This document shows, one piece after another, positions 44,101-52,986 of a DNA stretch of 64,000 bases; the first letter of the stretch is position 1; each line of letters begins with the position of its first letter. Below the pieces are notes generated by a model. That model was given only the letters and a program-made list of their open reading frames with translations, had not been told where the DNA came from and did not search any database. A program made the position numbers and the translations under genes. Location of the stretch: contig CAVTGY010000007.1 in assembly GCA_963734395.1 (NCBI GenBank), positions 1,116,001 to 1,180,000 on the forward strand, given 5' to 3'. Source of the stretch: Bog-756 sp963734395 (lineage in GTDB: Bacteria > Actinomycetota > Acidimicrobiia > Acidimicrobiales > RAAP-2).

Positions 44101-45645
44101 GTGGGCCCGCGCCCTGATGCCGCATCCGTGTCCGGTGCTGCCGCTCCGGCTGGTGCCACGCCACTCCCCACACCGCCTCTCCGGGACATCACGGCTCCTC
44201 GAGCCGCGGGCCATTCCGCGGCACCGGGTGCACTTGTGGTCGACTCACTCCGGGCGGCCGGTGACGCCACCGGGGAAGGCCCTCCGCCCGGTGCGCCCGC
44301 ACCGCGCCGCCGCCGCGGCCGCCGGATGTTCTGGTGGCTCGCCCTGGTCGTTGCGGTCATCGTCGCCGCCGGCGGTTGGGTGGTCTCCCAACGCATCAAT
44401 CATCCACTGGCGGCGCCAGCGCTCCTGGCCGGACTGCCGTCGTCGTTGATCGTCCCCGGACCGAGCCCCGCAATCCTGTGGCCCGCGGTCGGCCAGGGGG
44501 CGGTGTCGATCCCGGCGCTGCGGTATGCCGCGCAGTCGGGGCCGGAGTCCCCGGTGCCGATCGCCTCGTTGACCAAGATGACCACCGCCCTGGTCGTGCT
44601 CCGAGATCATCCACTCCCACCCGGTGCCAACGGGCCGGCGATCACCATCACCGCCGCCGACGTGGCCGAGTACAACAGCGAAGTGCACAACGATCAGTCC
44701 ACCATCCCGGTCCAGTTGGGCGAGGTGCTCACCGAACGCCAGATGCTCGAGGCCATGCTCACCCAATCGGCCAACAACATCGCCTACGCGCTGGCGCTCT
44801 GGGACGCAGGCACGACACCGGTGTTCGTGGCCGAAATGAACTCCCTGGCGTCCTCGCTGGGTGCAACCTCCACCCACTACGTCGACGTGAGCGGGTACGA
44901 CCCGAGCTCGGTCTCGACAGCGGCCGATTGTTTGCGCATCGCGGCGGCCGGCATGAGTGATCCGACCTTCGCCCAGATCGTGGGCCTGAGTTCGATCACC
45001 CTGCCGCTGATGGGAACCAGGCCCAATATCGTCTCGGAGATCGGATCCGACAACGTGGTCGGGGTGAAGTCCGGCTACACCTCGCAGGCCAAGGGATGCA
45101 TGGTATTGGCTGCCAACGAAGCAGTGCGCGGGCGCAAGGTGCAGGTACTGGTGGCCGTCCTCGGACAACCGGTACCCCCGCCCATCGCTCCCACGTCGAC
45201 AACCACCAAACCTCCGCCGACCACCGCGGCCCCTTCGAAGACCACCGCACCCACTACCACCATCCCCGAAGACGACCTCGAGGTGCCCGATCCCTTCCGG
45301 TACACCCGTCCGGTCATCGCCAGCCTGCTCCATGCCACCGAGGCGGCCATCGTGCCTGTCACCGCGTCGACGCCCGGTCAGCCGGTAGGCACGGTGACCG
45401 CCTCCTGGGGCGGGACCCGCCACCAGGTCGAGGTGGTCACCGCTCAGGGAGCCCTGCTCCTGGGATGGCCGGGCCAACGGGTGCTCACCGCCACCAAATT
45501 CCAGAACGTGCCCCCCGGCGCGGAGGCCGGGGCACGGGTCGGGACCGGCGTGTTCGGCCTCGGGACCCAGCTCGAGGTGGTGCCGCTGCGGTTGGCGGCC
45601 ACCGTGCCCGAGCCGTCGTGGTGGTGGAGGCTCGTCCACAACTGA
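44101..45645 (+). CDS. D-alanyl-D-alanine carboxypeptidase (S11 family)
   Basis: A 514-residue membrane-anchored penicillin-binding protein that trims pentapeptide stems. An N-terminal Pro/Ala-rich cytoplasmic part leads to RRRRGRRMFWW and one membrane span (about 80-100). The catalytic SxxK is in IASLTKMTTAL, SxN in TQSANNIAYAL, and KTG appears as KSG in GVKSGYTSQAKG. A Thr/Pro-rich linker (TSTTTKPPPTTAAPSKTT) then leads to a small beta C-terminal domain. It follows ftsK by 60 bases. The start could lie a little upstream only at non-standard codons, so GTG 44101 is used. Confidence 0.85.
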   Translation: MGPRPDAASVSGAAAPAGATPLPTPPLRDITAPRAAGHSAAPGALVVDSLRAAGDATGEGPPPGAPAPRRRRGRRMFWWLALVVAVIVAAGGWVVSQRINHPLAAPALLAGLPSSLIVPGPSPAILWPAVGQGAVSIPALRYAAQSGPESPVPIASLTKMTTALVVLRDHPLPPGANGPAITITAADVAEYNSEVHNDQSTIPVQLGEVLTERQMLEAMLTQSANNIAYALALWDAGTTPVFVAEMNSLASSLGATSTHYVDVSGYDPSSVSTAADCLRIAAAGMSDPTFAQIVGLSSITLPLMGTRPNIVSEIGSDNVVGVKSGYTSQAKGCMVLAANEAVRGRKVQVLVAVLGQPVPPPIAPTSTTTKPPPTTAAPSKTTAPTTTIPEDDLEVPDPFRYTRPVIASLLHATEAAIVPVTASTPGQPVGTVTASWGGTRHQVEVVTAQGALLLGWPGQRVLTATKFQNVPPGAEAGARVGTGVFGLGTQLEVVPLRLAATVPEPSWWWRLVHN

Positions 45646-45707
45646 CGTCAACCGGTCCGAGGGCGGCTGCATCCCGGCGCATTCCTACCCGTCGCGAACC
45701 TGACGAG

Positions 45708-45713
45708 TACCGT
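45708..45713 (+). promoter_or_regulatory. -10 box (TACCGT) of thrB, leaderless type
   Basis: TACCGT ends six bases before the GTG at 45720. No ribosome-binding sequence is seen. Confidence 0.45.
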
Positions 45714-45719
45714 GTCGGT

Positions 45720-46607
45720 GTGCGAGCACGAGCCCCCGCGTCGGCTGCCAACCTCGGACCTGGCTTTGACACCCTGGCGGTCGCACTCGATCTGTATGTC
45801 GAGGTCGAAGTGGAGCCCGCCTCCCGGCTCATCGTCCATTCCGAGGGAGAAGGCGAAGGGCTGTCCGATGACCCGTCACACCTGGCCGCCCGAGTAGCCA
45901 TCGATGTGGCGGGTACCGACCAACTTTCGATCACTGTCCGTTCGCAAATCCCGATCGCCCGCGGCCTGGGTTCGTCGGCGGCCTTGGCGGTGGCCGCCGC
46001 AGCCGCCGCCGGCGCCGAGGACCCTCTGGGTGTCGCCGCCCGGATGGACGGACATCCTGATAATGCCGCGGCATCGATGGTCGGTGGACTGGTGGCGGCG
46101 GCCCGGGTGAAGGGCGGCGTGCAGGCGGTCCGGCTGCCCCTGGATGTCTCTCTGGCGTTCGTGTGCATCGTGCCGGATCTCAATTTGTCGACGACACGGG
46201 CCCGGCAGGCGCTTCCCCAGCAGGTGAGCCGCGAGAATGCGGCGTTCAACCTGTCCCGAATGGCCCTGCTCATCGCCGGCCTGGCCGACAGTCGGCTGCT
46301 GATTGGCGAGGCCACCGAGGACCGACTGCACCAGGACTTTCGGAGTCCGTTCTTTCCGGCGGCCCCGATGCTGCTGTCAGCGATGTCGGCCGGTGGCGCG
46401 CTGGCCGTTTGTTGGTCCGGCTCAGGTCCCTCCCTCCTGGGAATCTGCGATGGCAGCGACGCCAACCGCCTGCAGGAGGTGGGGTTGACTGCCCTCGCTG
46501 ATGCGGGCATCCCCGGACAGGTTCTGGTCCTCCATCCTGACATGCATGGGCTGATCGTCGACCGTGACGGTTCCGCCGATGTCTACGACTTCAACGCCGA
46601 CCGGTAG
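45720..46607 (+). CDS. thrB: Homoserine kinase
   Basis: A GHMP kinase that phosphorylates homoserine on the way to threonine. VRARAPASAANLGPGFDTLA is the N-terminal motif, split from a truncated upstream frame by the GTG start. IPIARGLGSSAALAVAA (about residue 78) is the ATP-binding loop, and CWSGSGPSLLGICDG is the third GHMP motif. The length of 295 is typical. Threonine and lysine share aspartate semialdehyde, so its location among dap genes is metabolically sensible, but thrA and thrC are not in the window. Confidence 0.92.
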   Translation: MRARAPASAANLGPGFDTLAVALDLYVEVEVEPASRLIVHSEGEGEGLSDDPSHLAARVAIDVAGTDQLSITVRSQIPIARGLGSSAALAVAAAAAAGAEDPLGVAARMDGHPDNAAASMVGGLVAAARVKGGVQAVRLPLDVSLAFVCIVPDLNLSTTRARQALPQQVSRENAAFNLSRMALLIAGLADSRLLIGEATEDRLHQDFRSPFFPAAPMLLSAMSAGGALAVCWSGSGPSLLGICDGSDANRLQEVGLTALADAGIPGQVLVLHPDMHGLIVDRDGSADVYDFNADR

Positions 46608-46630
46608 TCGGGCACCCGGAACCGATTCCT

Positions 46631-46981
46631 GTGGCGAGCGAGCCGACCAAGGAGCTGGTCACCGTGGCCAACACCCATCCGGGCCGTGATTACCGGGTCG
46701 AGTGTGCGAGTCCCGAGTTCACCTGCCTGTGCCCGCTCACCGGTCAGCCGGACTTTGCCACCGTGACGGTTTCCTACGTACCGGATCACCTGGTGGTCGA
46801 GCTCAAATCACTCAAGCTGTATCTCTGGAGCTATCGCAACGAGTCCGGGTTCCACGAGGACGTGACCAATCGCATCCTCGATGACCTGGTGGCCGCGGCC
46901 GCCCCCCGTCGGATGACGGTCACCACCGACTGGCTGGTTCGGGGAGGCATCCATACGGTGGTGGAGGCGTCGCACCCGTAG
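46631..46981 (+). CDS. queF: NADPH-dependent 7-cyano-7-deazaguanine reductase
   Basis: Reduces preQ0 to preQ1 in queuosine synthesis. This is the short unimodular form (116 residues). EFTCLCPLTGQPDFATV holds the catalytic Cys34 and Asp41, and LKSLKLYLWSYRNESGFHED is the conserved QueF core with the binding Glu/His. The gene follows thrB by 23 bases, leaving no room for a preQ1 riboswitch. The other queuosine genes are not in this window. Confidence 0.93.
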   Translation: MASEPTKELVTVANTHPGRDYRVECASPEFTCLCPLTGQPDFATVTVSYVPDHLVVELKSLKLYLWSYRNESGFHEDVTNRILDDLVAAAAPRRMTVTTDWLVRGGIHTVVEASHP

Positions 46982-47012
46982 TCGGAGAGCGCGCCGGCAA
47001 CCGCCGTGGCCG

Positions 47013-47018
47013 TATCCT
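47013..47018 (+). promoter_or_regulatory. -10 box (TATCCT) of miaB, leaderless type
   Basis: TATCCT ends seven bases before the miaB GTG at 47026. The intervening TGGGGAA could also serve as a weak ribosome site. Confidence 0.5.
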
Positions 47019-47025
47019 TGGGGAA

Positions 47026-48492
47026 GTGACCACCGCATCCACCAACGCCGGCCGCTTCCCCGAGCCGGAGGGTTCCGCACATCGGGAAGCGGCGCCACGG
47101 ACGTTCCACATCAGGACCTTCGGGTGCCAGATGAACGAGCACGACTCTGAACGACTCGCCGGGGCACTGATCGCCGACGGCCTGGTGGCCGCGCCGGATC
47201 TCGACTCGGCGGACGTGGTGGTACTGAACACCTGCTGCATCCGCGAGAATGCCGACAACAAATTCTACGGAGCCCTGGGCAACCTCAAGGCATTGCGATC
47301 GAGTCGTCCCGGGATGCAGATCGCGGTGGGCGGTTGCCTGGCCCAGATGGACCAAGAGCACATTCGCGAGCGAGCCCCCCACGTGGATGTGGTGTTCGGG
47401 ACCCACAATCTGACCCGGGCACCGGTGTTGTTGCGGCAGGCTGCTGCCACCGGACCGGTGGTCGAGATTCTCGATGAACCGCTGGAGCAGTCCGAGCCGG
47501 CGGCCGGCCAGCAGGTCGCCGCCCTGGCCGCGGTGCGAGATCTGCCCTATGCGGCGTGGGTGACCATCCAGACCGGGTGCGACAACTCCTGTGCCTTCTG
47601 CATCGTTCCGTCGGTGCGCGGTGGAGAAGTCTCCCGCCCGATGGCCGACCTGATTGCCGAGGTGCGCGCCCTTGCCGGGCGGGGCGTGACCGAAGTGACG
47701 CTGTTGGGACAGAACGTGAACTCCTACGGCCGGGACATCACCCGGCGCCGGCCCCTGTTCGCCGAGCTGCTGGCGGCCGTCGGCGGGGTCGAGGGCATCC
47801 GGCGAGTCCGGTTCACCAGCCCCCATCCCAAGGACCTGCGGGGCGAGACCATCGCGGCGATGGCCGGGACCGAACAAGTGTGCAACCACCTTCACCTTCC
47901 CCTGCAGTCAGGAAGCGACGCGGTGCTGGTGGCCATGCGGCGGGGTTATACCGCCGAGCGCTATCTGGCCCGTCTGGCCGCGGCCAGGGCTGCGATACCC
48001 GACCTGGCGGTGACCACCGACCTGATCGTGGGATTCCCCGGGGAGACCGAGGACGATTTCGAACGGACGCTCGAGGTGGTGGCTGAGGCGGGTTACGACA
48101 GCGCGTATACGTTTATCTTCTCCCCGAGGCCGGGGACCCGGGCAGCCTCCATGCAGGACCGGTTCGTCGAGGGCGGGGTGGTAGCCGACCGGTTCGAGCG
48201 GCTGCGGGCAGTGGTGGAGCGATCTGCGCTGGCCCGCCACCGAAACCGGGTAGGTCGGGTCGAAGAGGTGGTGGTGGAAGGGCCTTCCAAACGGGACCCG
48301 ACGGTGATCACCGGGCGCACCACGCAGAACAAACTGGTCCATTTCGAGCCGGTGGACGGACGAACGGTAGCCGCCGGATCGTTCGCCGACGTCAAGGTGA
48401 CCGGCGCGGCGCGCCACCATCTCACCGGTGCACTCATCGAGGTGACTTCGCGGCCCTCGCACCGGGTGCGCATCCCGGTCACCGCCGGTTGA
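47026..48492 (+). CDS. miaB: tRNA-2-methylthio-N6-dimethylallyladenosine synthase
   Basis: A radical-SAM methylthiotransferase acting on isopentenylated A37 of tRNA. The UPF0004 domain has TFGCQMNEHDSERL, NTCCIRENA and VGGCLAQ, whose Cys residues bind the second cluster. The radical-SAM motif is TGCDNSCAFCIVP, with the CxxxCxxC triad, and the TRAM domain lies at the C-terminus (KLVHFEPVDG). Length is 488. It is followed after 16 bases by miaA, which makes its substrate. Confidence 0.96.
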   Translation: MTTASTNAGRFPEPEGSAHREAAPRTFHIRTFGCQMNEHDSERLAGALIADGLVAAPDLDSADVVVLNTCCIRENADNKFYGALGNLKALRSSRPGMQIAVGGCLAQMDQEHIRERAPHVDVVFGTHNLTRAPVLLRQAAATGPVVEILDEPLEQSEPAAGQQVAALAAVRDLPYAAWVTIQTGCDNSCAFCIVPSVRGGEVSRPMADLIAEVRALAGRGVTEVTLLGQNVNSYGRDITRRRPLFAELLAAVGGVEGIRRVRFTSPHPKDLRGETIAAMAGTEQVCNHLHLPLQSGSDAVLVAMRRGYTAERYLARLAAARAAIPDLAVTTDLIVGFPGETEDDFERTLEVVAEAGYDSAYTFIFSPRPGTRAASMQDRFVEGGVVADRFERLRAVVERSALARHRNRVGRVEEVVVEGPSKRDPTVITGRTTQNKLVHFEPVDGRTVAAGSFADVKVTGAARHHLTGALIEVTSRPSHRVRIPVTAG

Positions 48493-48508
48493 CCACGGGG
48501 AGGCGGTA

Positions 48509-49582
48509 GTGGCGGCGACCGGCGCGACCAATGGTCCCCCCCTCCCGCCGATGGTGGCCCTGGTCGGCCCCACCGCCTCGGGAAAATCTGAGGTGGCCTA
48601 TCGGGCTGCCACGGCGTCGATGACCATGGCATCGACGCCCACTGCGCCGTCCGGCGGTCGATCCGGTGTGACAGCACCGGTCTGCCTGGAATTGGTCTCG
48701 GTCGACTCGATGGCCGTGTACCGGGGCATGGACATCGGGACCACCAAGCCGACGCACGAAGAGCGCGCCGCCGTTCGGTATCACTTGCTCGACCTGGTCG
48801 ACCCGGGCGAGGAGTTCACCGTCCAGCAGTTCCAAATGCACGGGCACCGCGCCCTGGGTGGTATCGCCGAACGCGACAACCGGGCCCTCCTGGTGGGAGG
48901 AGCTGGGCTCTACCTGCGCTCCCTGGTCGACGATCTGCGGTTTCCGGGCCGCTTTCCCGAAGTCGCCGCTTCGCTCGAGGCCGGGCTGGACGCGGCCGGG
49001 CCCGAGGGGAGCGAACCGCTGGCCACCGCCCTTACCGATCTGCACGTTCGGCTGAGCGCTCTGGATCCGCTGGCCGCCGGACGTATCGAACCGACCAATC
49101 GGCGACGCCTGGTGCGCGCCCTCGAAGTCAGTATCGGGTCGGGAAGCCCCTTCTCCTCGTTCGGCCCCGGGCTCGATCGCTATCCCGCCACTTCGGTGAC
49201 ACTGGTGGGGATGAGCCGTCATCCGGCCGACCTCGACCGGCGGATTGCCGAGCGGTTCGGCCGGCTCATGGACCTGGGTTTGTTGCAGGAGGTGCGTAGC
49301 CTGGCCGCCCGCCCCGGGGGCATGTTCCGGACCGCCCGCCAGGCGCTCGGGTACCGCGAGCTCCTCGGCCATGTCGAAGGGGGAGTGCCACTCGCCGATG
49401 CGGTCGGCGAGGCAATCCGGCGGACCCGCACCTTCGCCCGACGCCAGATGGCCTGGTTCCGCCGCGACCCCCGTATCATGTGGATCGACCCCGATGATGA
49501 TCCGGTGGGGACGATCGTGGCTCTGTGCGGCGCCGTTCCCCGCGACCGTGCCACGGTGGGAGACTGTTGGTCAGCACAATGA
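48509..49582 (+). CDS. miaA: tRNA dimethylallyltransferase
   Basis: Transfers an isopentenyl group to A37 of tRNAs reading U-starting codons. The P-loop VALVGPTASGKSEVA is at residues 16-30, followed by SVDSMAVYRGMDIGTTKPT, HLLDLVDPGEEFTVQQF, VGGAGLYLRSLV and TFARRQMAWFRR. Between the P-loop and SVDSMAVY there are about 40 residues, including a Thr/Ser/Pro-rich piece (MTMASTPTAPSGGRSGV), where most MiaA proteins have fewer than 20. This looks like a short insertion. The stop overlaps the dapF ATG. Confidence 0.93.
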   Translation: MAATGATNGPPLPPMVALVGPTASGKSEVAYRAATASMTMASTPTAPSGGRSGVTAPVCLELVSVDSMAVYRGMDIGTTKPTHEERAAVRYHLLDLVDPGEEFTVQQFQMHGHRALGGIAERDNRALLVGGAGLYLRSLVDDLRFPGRFPEVAASLEAGLDAAGPEGSEPLATALTDLHVRLSALDPLAAGRIEPTNRRRLVRALEVSIGSGSPFSSFGPGLDRYPATSVTLVGMSRHPADLDRRIAERFGRLMDLGLLQEVRSLAARPGGMFRTARQALGYRELLGHVEGGVPLADAVGEAIRRTRTFARRQMAWFRRDPRIMWIDPDDDPVGTIVALCGAVPRDRATVGDCWSAQ

Positions 49583-50421
49583 GCCCGCCGATACCCGACA
49601 CGTCCGTTCTCCGCCTGACCAAGCACCACGGGGCGGGCAACGACTTCCTGGTCCTGGTGGACGTCGACTGTTCGATCCCGCTAGAGCCGGCGTTGGTCCG
49701 CGCCCTGTGCGACCGTCACACCGGTGTCGGGGCCGACGGGGTGATCAGGGTGCTCGTCGGCGGCACCGGGACCGATCTGACCATGGAGCTCCGCAATGCC
49801 GACGGGGGCGCGGCGGAAATGAGCGGGAACGGGATGCGCTGCCTGGCCCAGGCCGCCGTCGAGGCCGGTCTGGTGACCCCGCCCACCTTCACGGTGATGA
49901 CGCCGGCCGGCGTAAGGGCCGTCGAGTACAGGGCCGGAGAGAAGCCCGGGTCCGCGGTGGCGTCGGTGGACATGGGAGCGGCCGAACTCGGTTCTGATCA
50001 ACCGCAGCGATTCGCAGAGCGCCGGGCCCGTCAGGTTGATCTGGGTAATCCCCATCTGGTCCTCCTCGGGCCAGATCCGGCCGAGGTGGACGTGGCGGAA
50101 CTGGGCAGCAGGCTCCAGGACCTGCACCCTGGAGGGATAAACGTGGAGTTCATCGCGGTCGGCCCCGGCCCCGACGCCATCACTTTGCGGGTGTGGGAGC
50201 GCGGCGTGGGTGAGACGCGGGCGTGCGGGACCGGCAGCGCCGCGGCAGCCGCGGCAGCCCGGAGCTGGGACCTGGTGGGTGACAGGGTGGAGGTGCACAA
50301 TCCGGGAGGGACCCTGCAGGTATTGCTGGGGTCCGATCGGGTGAGGTTGAGCGGTCCGGTGCACAAGGTGGCCAGCATCGAGGTGGACGTGGACCAGCTC
50401 TTCGGGGCGGCCCGGCCTTGA
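49579..50421 (+). CDS. dapF: Diaminopimelate epimerase (first catalytic Cys replaced by Ser)
   Basis: Interconverts LL- and meso-DAP with two cysteines as acid/base. The N-terminal KHHGAGNDFLVLVD and the C-terminal ERGVGETRACGTGSAA (Cys216) are conserved. In the first active-site loop, however, the sequence is NADGGAAEMSGNGMRC: Ser82 stands where the usual catalytic Cys of the CGNG motif is, while the second Cys of the loop (RC) is kept. The codon is AGC, one base from TGC. The rest of the protein (280 residues) is normal. The ATG overlaps the miaA stop. Confidence 0.9.
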   Translation: MSPPIPDTSVLRLTKHHGAGNDFLVLVDVDCSIPLEPALVRALCDRHTGVGADGVIRVLVGGTGTDLTMELRNADGGAAEMSGNGMRCLAQAAVEAGLVTPPTFTVMTPAGVRAVEYRAGEKPGSAVASVDMGAAELGSDQPQRFAERRARQVDLGNPHLVLLGPDPAEVDVAELGSRLQDLHPGGINVEFIAVGPGPDAITLRVWERGVGETRACGTGSAAAAAAARSWDLVGDRVEVHNPGGTLQVLLGSDRVRLSGPVHKVASIEVDVDQLFGAARP

Positions 50422-51728
50422 CGCCGCCTGATTCGGCGTTCACCGACACACTCATCTCGCGGACCGTCCGCGAGCGCATCGTCCTGGTCGGGGTCACCGT
50501 CCCCCCGGCCACCCTGGCCGCTACCGAGGCCGGCCTCGACGAGTTGGCCCTGCTGGTGGGCACGGCCGGTGCCGACGTGATGGACCGGGTCTTCCAACGT
50601 CGGACCACCCCGGACCCTGCCACCTACCTGGGTAGGGGAAAGGCCGAAGAGCTGCGGTCGGTGTGCGAGGCAGTCGACGCGGACACCGTGGTGTTCGACG
50701 ACGACCTCACCCCCGCCCAACAGCGGAACCTGGAGAAGATCCTGGGACGGACCGCCATCGATCGCACCGCAGTGATCCTCGACATCTTCGCCCAGAACGC
50801 CCGTACCCCCGAAGGGCGGGCCCAGGTCGAGCTGGCGCTCCTCCGCTACCGCCTACCAAGACTCCGAGGCCGGGGTCGGTCCTTGAGCCAACAGGCAGGT
50901 GGCATCGGCACCCGCGGCCCTGGCGAGACCAAACTCGAAGTCGACCGGCGTCGCCTGCTTTCGAGGATGGCCCGGCTCGAGTCCGATCTTCGCCAGCTCG
51001 ACCGAACCCGAAGGACCCAACGCAGGGGACGAACCAGGTCGCGCCAACGATCGGTCTCCCTGGTCGGCTACACCAATGCCGGGAAGTCCACGTTGCTGAA
51101 CCGGCTGTGCGGCTCGGACGTTCTGGTGGAGAACCGGTTGTTCTCCACCCTCGACCCCCGTACTCGCCAACTGGACCTGCCCGGTGGGGAGACCGTCGTG
51201 CTCACCGACACCGTCGGATTCGTGCGCAAGCTTCCCCACCAGGTCGTCGAGGCCTTCCGGTCCACCCTCGAGGTGGTGTGCGACTCCGACCTCATCGTCC
51301 ATGTCGTCGACGGCTCGGCTCCGGACTTCGAGGGCCAGGTCGACGCGGTGCGGACGGTGCTGGCCGAAATCGGCGCCGACGGTCTGCCGGAGCTGCTGGT
51401 CGTCAACAAAGCCGACGCGGTGGTCGCGCTGGGAGACGCCTGCGTCGAGGAGGCCAACCGGCTGATGGCTGCCCATACCGGCTCGGTGATGGCTTCGGCC
51501 CGCACCGGTGAGGGGATCGATCGCCTGACCCAGGCCATGGGTGACCGCCTCCGGGTGGGCGACCGGGTGATCGAGCTGATCATTCCGTGGTCACGGGGGG
51601 ACGTACTGGCCGCGGTACACCGCGAGGGGGAGATCGTCGGCGAGGCCCTTGGGGAAGGATCGACCCGGGTCCAGGTGGTGCTCGATCGGGTGGGGCAGTC
51701 ACGTTTCGCCAGTTTCCAGGCCGGGTGA
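50418..51728 (+). CDS. hflX: GTPase HflX
   Basis: A ribosome-associated GTPase that rescues stalled or hibernating ribosomes. The N-terminal HflX domain has GRGKAEELRSV and FDDDLTPAQQRNLE, followed by the Gly-rich linker QAGGIGTRGPGETKLEVDRR. The G domain starts with SLVGYTNAGKSTLLNRL (G1), then DTVGFVRKLPHQVVEAFRST (G3 and switch II) and VNKADAV (G4). Length is 436. The TTG start overlaps the dapF stop (TTGA), and the stop overlaps the next ATG. Confidence 0.95.
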   Translation: MTPPDSAFTDTLISRTVRERIVLVGVTVPPATLAATEAGLDELALLVGTAGADVMDRVFQRRTTPDPATYLGRGKAEELRSVCEAVDADTVVFDDDLTPAQQRNLEKILGRTAIDRTAVILDIFAQNARTPEGRAQVELALLRYRLPRLRGRGRSLSQQAGGIGTRGPGETKLEVDRRRLLSRMARLESDLRQLDRTRRTQRRGRTRSRQRSVSLVGYTNAGKSTLLNRLCGSDVLVENRLFSTLDPRTRQLDLPGGETVVLTDTVGFVRKLPHQVVEAFRSTLEVVCDSDLIVHVVDGSAPDFEGQVDAVRTVLAEIGADGLPELLVVNKADAVVALGDACVEEANRLMAAHTGSVMASARTGEGIDRLTQAMGDRLRVGDRVIELIIPWSRGDVLAAVHREGEIVGEALGEGSTRVQVVLDRVGQSRFASFQAG

Positions 51729-52912
51729 TGACCGCTCCGCGGCCGAGCGGCGGGAGCGGTGCAGGGCCGGGGTTTGCCCCGCCTGCGTATCCGTACGACC
51801 GGCTGGCCACGCTTTCGGTGCGGGCCGAGGAGAGATACGGAGCTGTCGGGGGAGTGGTGGACTGCTCGGTGGGCACCCCCTGTGATCCACCGCCTGGTCA
51901 GGTGGTCGCGGCCATGGCCGGCTCCGATGCAGAACGGGGATACCCGTCCTCGGCCGGCTCTGTGGCGTACCGGCAGGCGGCGGCCGGGTGGTTGCAGCGT
52001 CGGTTCGGTGTGACCGTCGATCCCGAACACGAGATCGCCGCATGCGTGGGGACCAAGGAATTCGTGGCTTCGACCGCCCACTATCTCCACCTGCGATCGC
52101 CGGATCGTGACACCGTGCTCTTCCCTGCGGTGTCGTATCCGACCTACGCGATGGGCGCGGTGCTGGCGGGGTGCCGGCCGGTGCCGGTGCCCGAACTGGC
52201 GACCGGTGGGCCGGACCTGTCCGCCATCGACCCGGCCGACGCCACCCGGGCGCTGCTGCTGTGGACGAATTCGCCGTCGAACCCCACCGGGGTGCGCACC
52301 GACCCGGGAGAGGCGGCCGGGTGGGGCCGGGAGCACGGTGTTCCCGTTTTCGCCGACGAGTGTTACGCCGAGTTCACCTGGGACGGCCCGCCCCGATCGG
52401 AGCTCGAGGCCGGGTCGGACGGGGTGGTGGCGGTGCACTCCCTGTCCAAGCGATCCAACCTGGCCGGGGTGCGAGCCGGCTTCTACGCGGGGGACCCCGA
52501 ACTGGTCGGGTATCTCCTCGACGTTCGTCGCCACGCGGGTCTCATGGTCCCCGGTCCGGTGCAGGCCGGGGCGGTGGCTGCGTTGCAGGACGACGCGCAC
52601 GTCGACGACCAGCGCCGGCGTTACCGCGAACGCCTGGCCTTTCTGGCCGGGGTACTCGGGCGGGCGGGGTTGCCGGTGGAGCCGCCGGCGGGGGGGTTCT
52701 ATCTGTGGGCACCGGTACCGGCGACGTTCTCCGCGGACGGGTGGTCGTTGACCGAGGCGTTGGCCCTCGAAGCCGGACTGCTCGTCAGTCCGGGAGAGTT
52801 CTACGGTCCCGACGGAGCCGATCATGTACGGATCGCCGTCGTTCAGCCCATGCCACGGCTCGAACTGGTGGCCGAACGGTTGGCCGGATCCGGACTGACC
52901 GCGGTCTCGTAG
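51728..52912 (+). CDS. dapC: Succinyldiaminopimelate transaminase (PLP fold type I)
   Basis: An aminotransferase of 394 residues, probably converting N-succinyl-2-amino-6-ketopimelate to N-succinyl-LL-DAP. SVGTPCDPPP is the substrate loop, NSPSNPTG the PLP-ring motif, FADECYAEF the Asp/Tyr pair, and SLSKRSNLAGVRAGF holds the PLP Lys (about 241). The assignment as DapC rests on its place immediately before dapD and dapE; by motifs alone it is only a class I/II aminotransferase. It overlaps the hflX stop by one base. Confidence 0.85.
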   Translation: MTAPRPSGGSGAGPGFAPPAYPYDRLATLSVRAEERYGAVGGVVDCSVGTPCDPPPGQVVAAMAGSDAERGYPSSAGSVAYRQAAAGWLQRRFGVTVDPEHEIAACVGTKEFVASTAHYLHLRSPDRDTVLFPAVSYPTYAMGAVLAGCRPVPVPELATGGPDLSAIDPADATRALLLWTNSPSNPTGVRTDPGEAAGWGREHGVPVFADECYAEFTWDGPPRSELEAGSDGVVAVHSLSKRSNLAGVRAGFYAGDPELVGYLLDVRRHAGLMVPGPVQAGAVAALQDDAHVDDQRRRYRERLAFLAGVLGRAGLPVEPPAGGFYLWAPVPATFSADGWSLTEALALEAGLLVSPGEFYGPDGADHVRIAVVQPMPRLELVAERLAGSGLTAVS

Positions 52913-52972
52913 CGGGCCTCCCGGGAGCGGACGCCGGGCGCGGGCACCAACGGGACCACCCGTTGCCAGGGC

Positions 52973-52978
52973 TAACGT
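52973..52978 (+). promoter_or_regulatory. -10 box (TAACGT) of dapD, leaderless type
   Basis: TAACGT ends eight bases before the dapD ATG; no Shine-Dalgarno is seen. It marks a separate transcription start for dapD-dapE. Confidence 0.5.
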
Positions 52979-52986
52979 CTGTTCCC

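Noticed and set aside
46608..46630. preQ1 riboswitch upstream of queF
   Set aside because: Only 23 bases separate thrB and queF, too few for a riboswitch with an expression platform.
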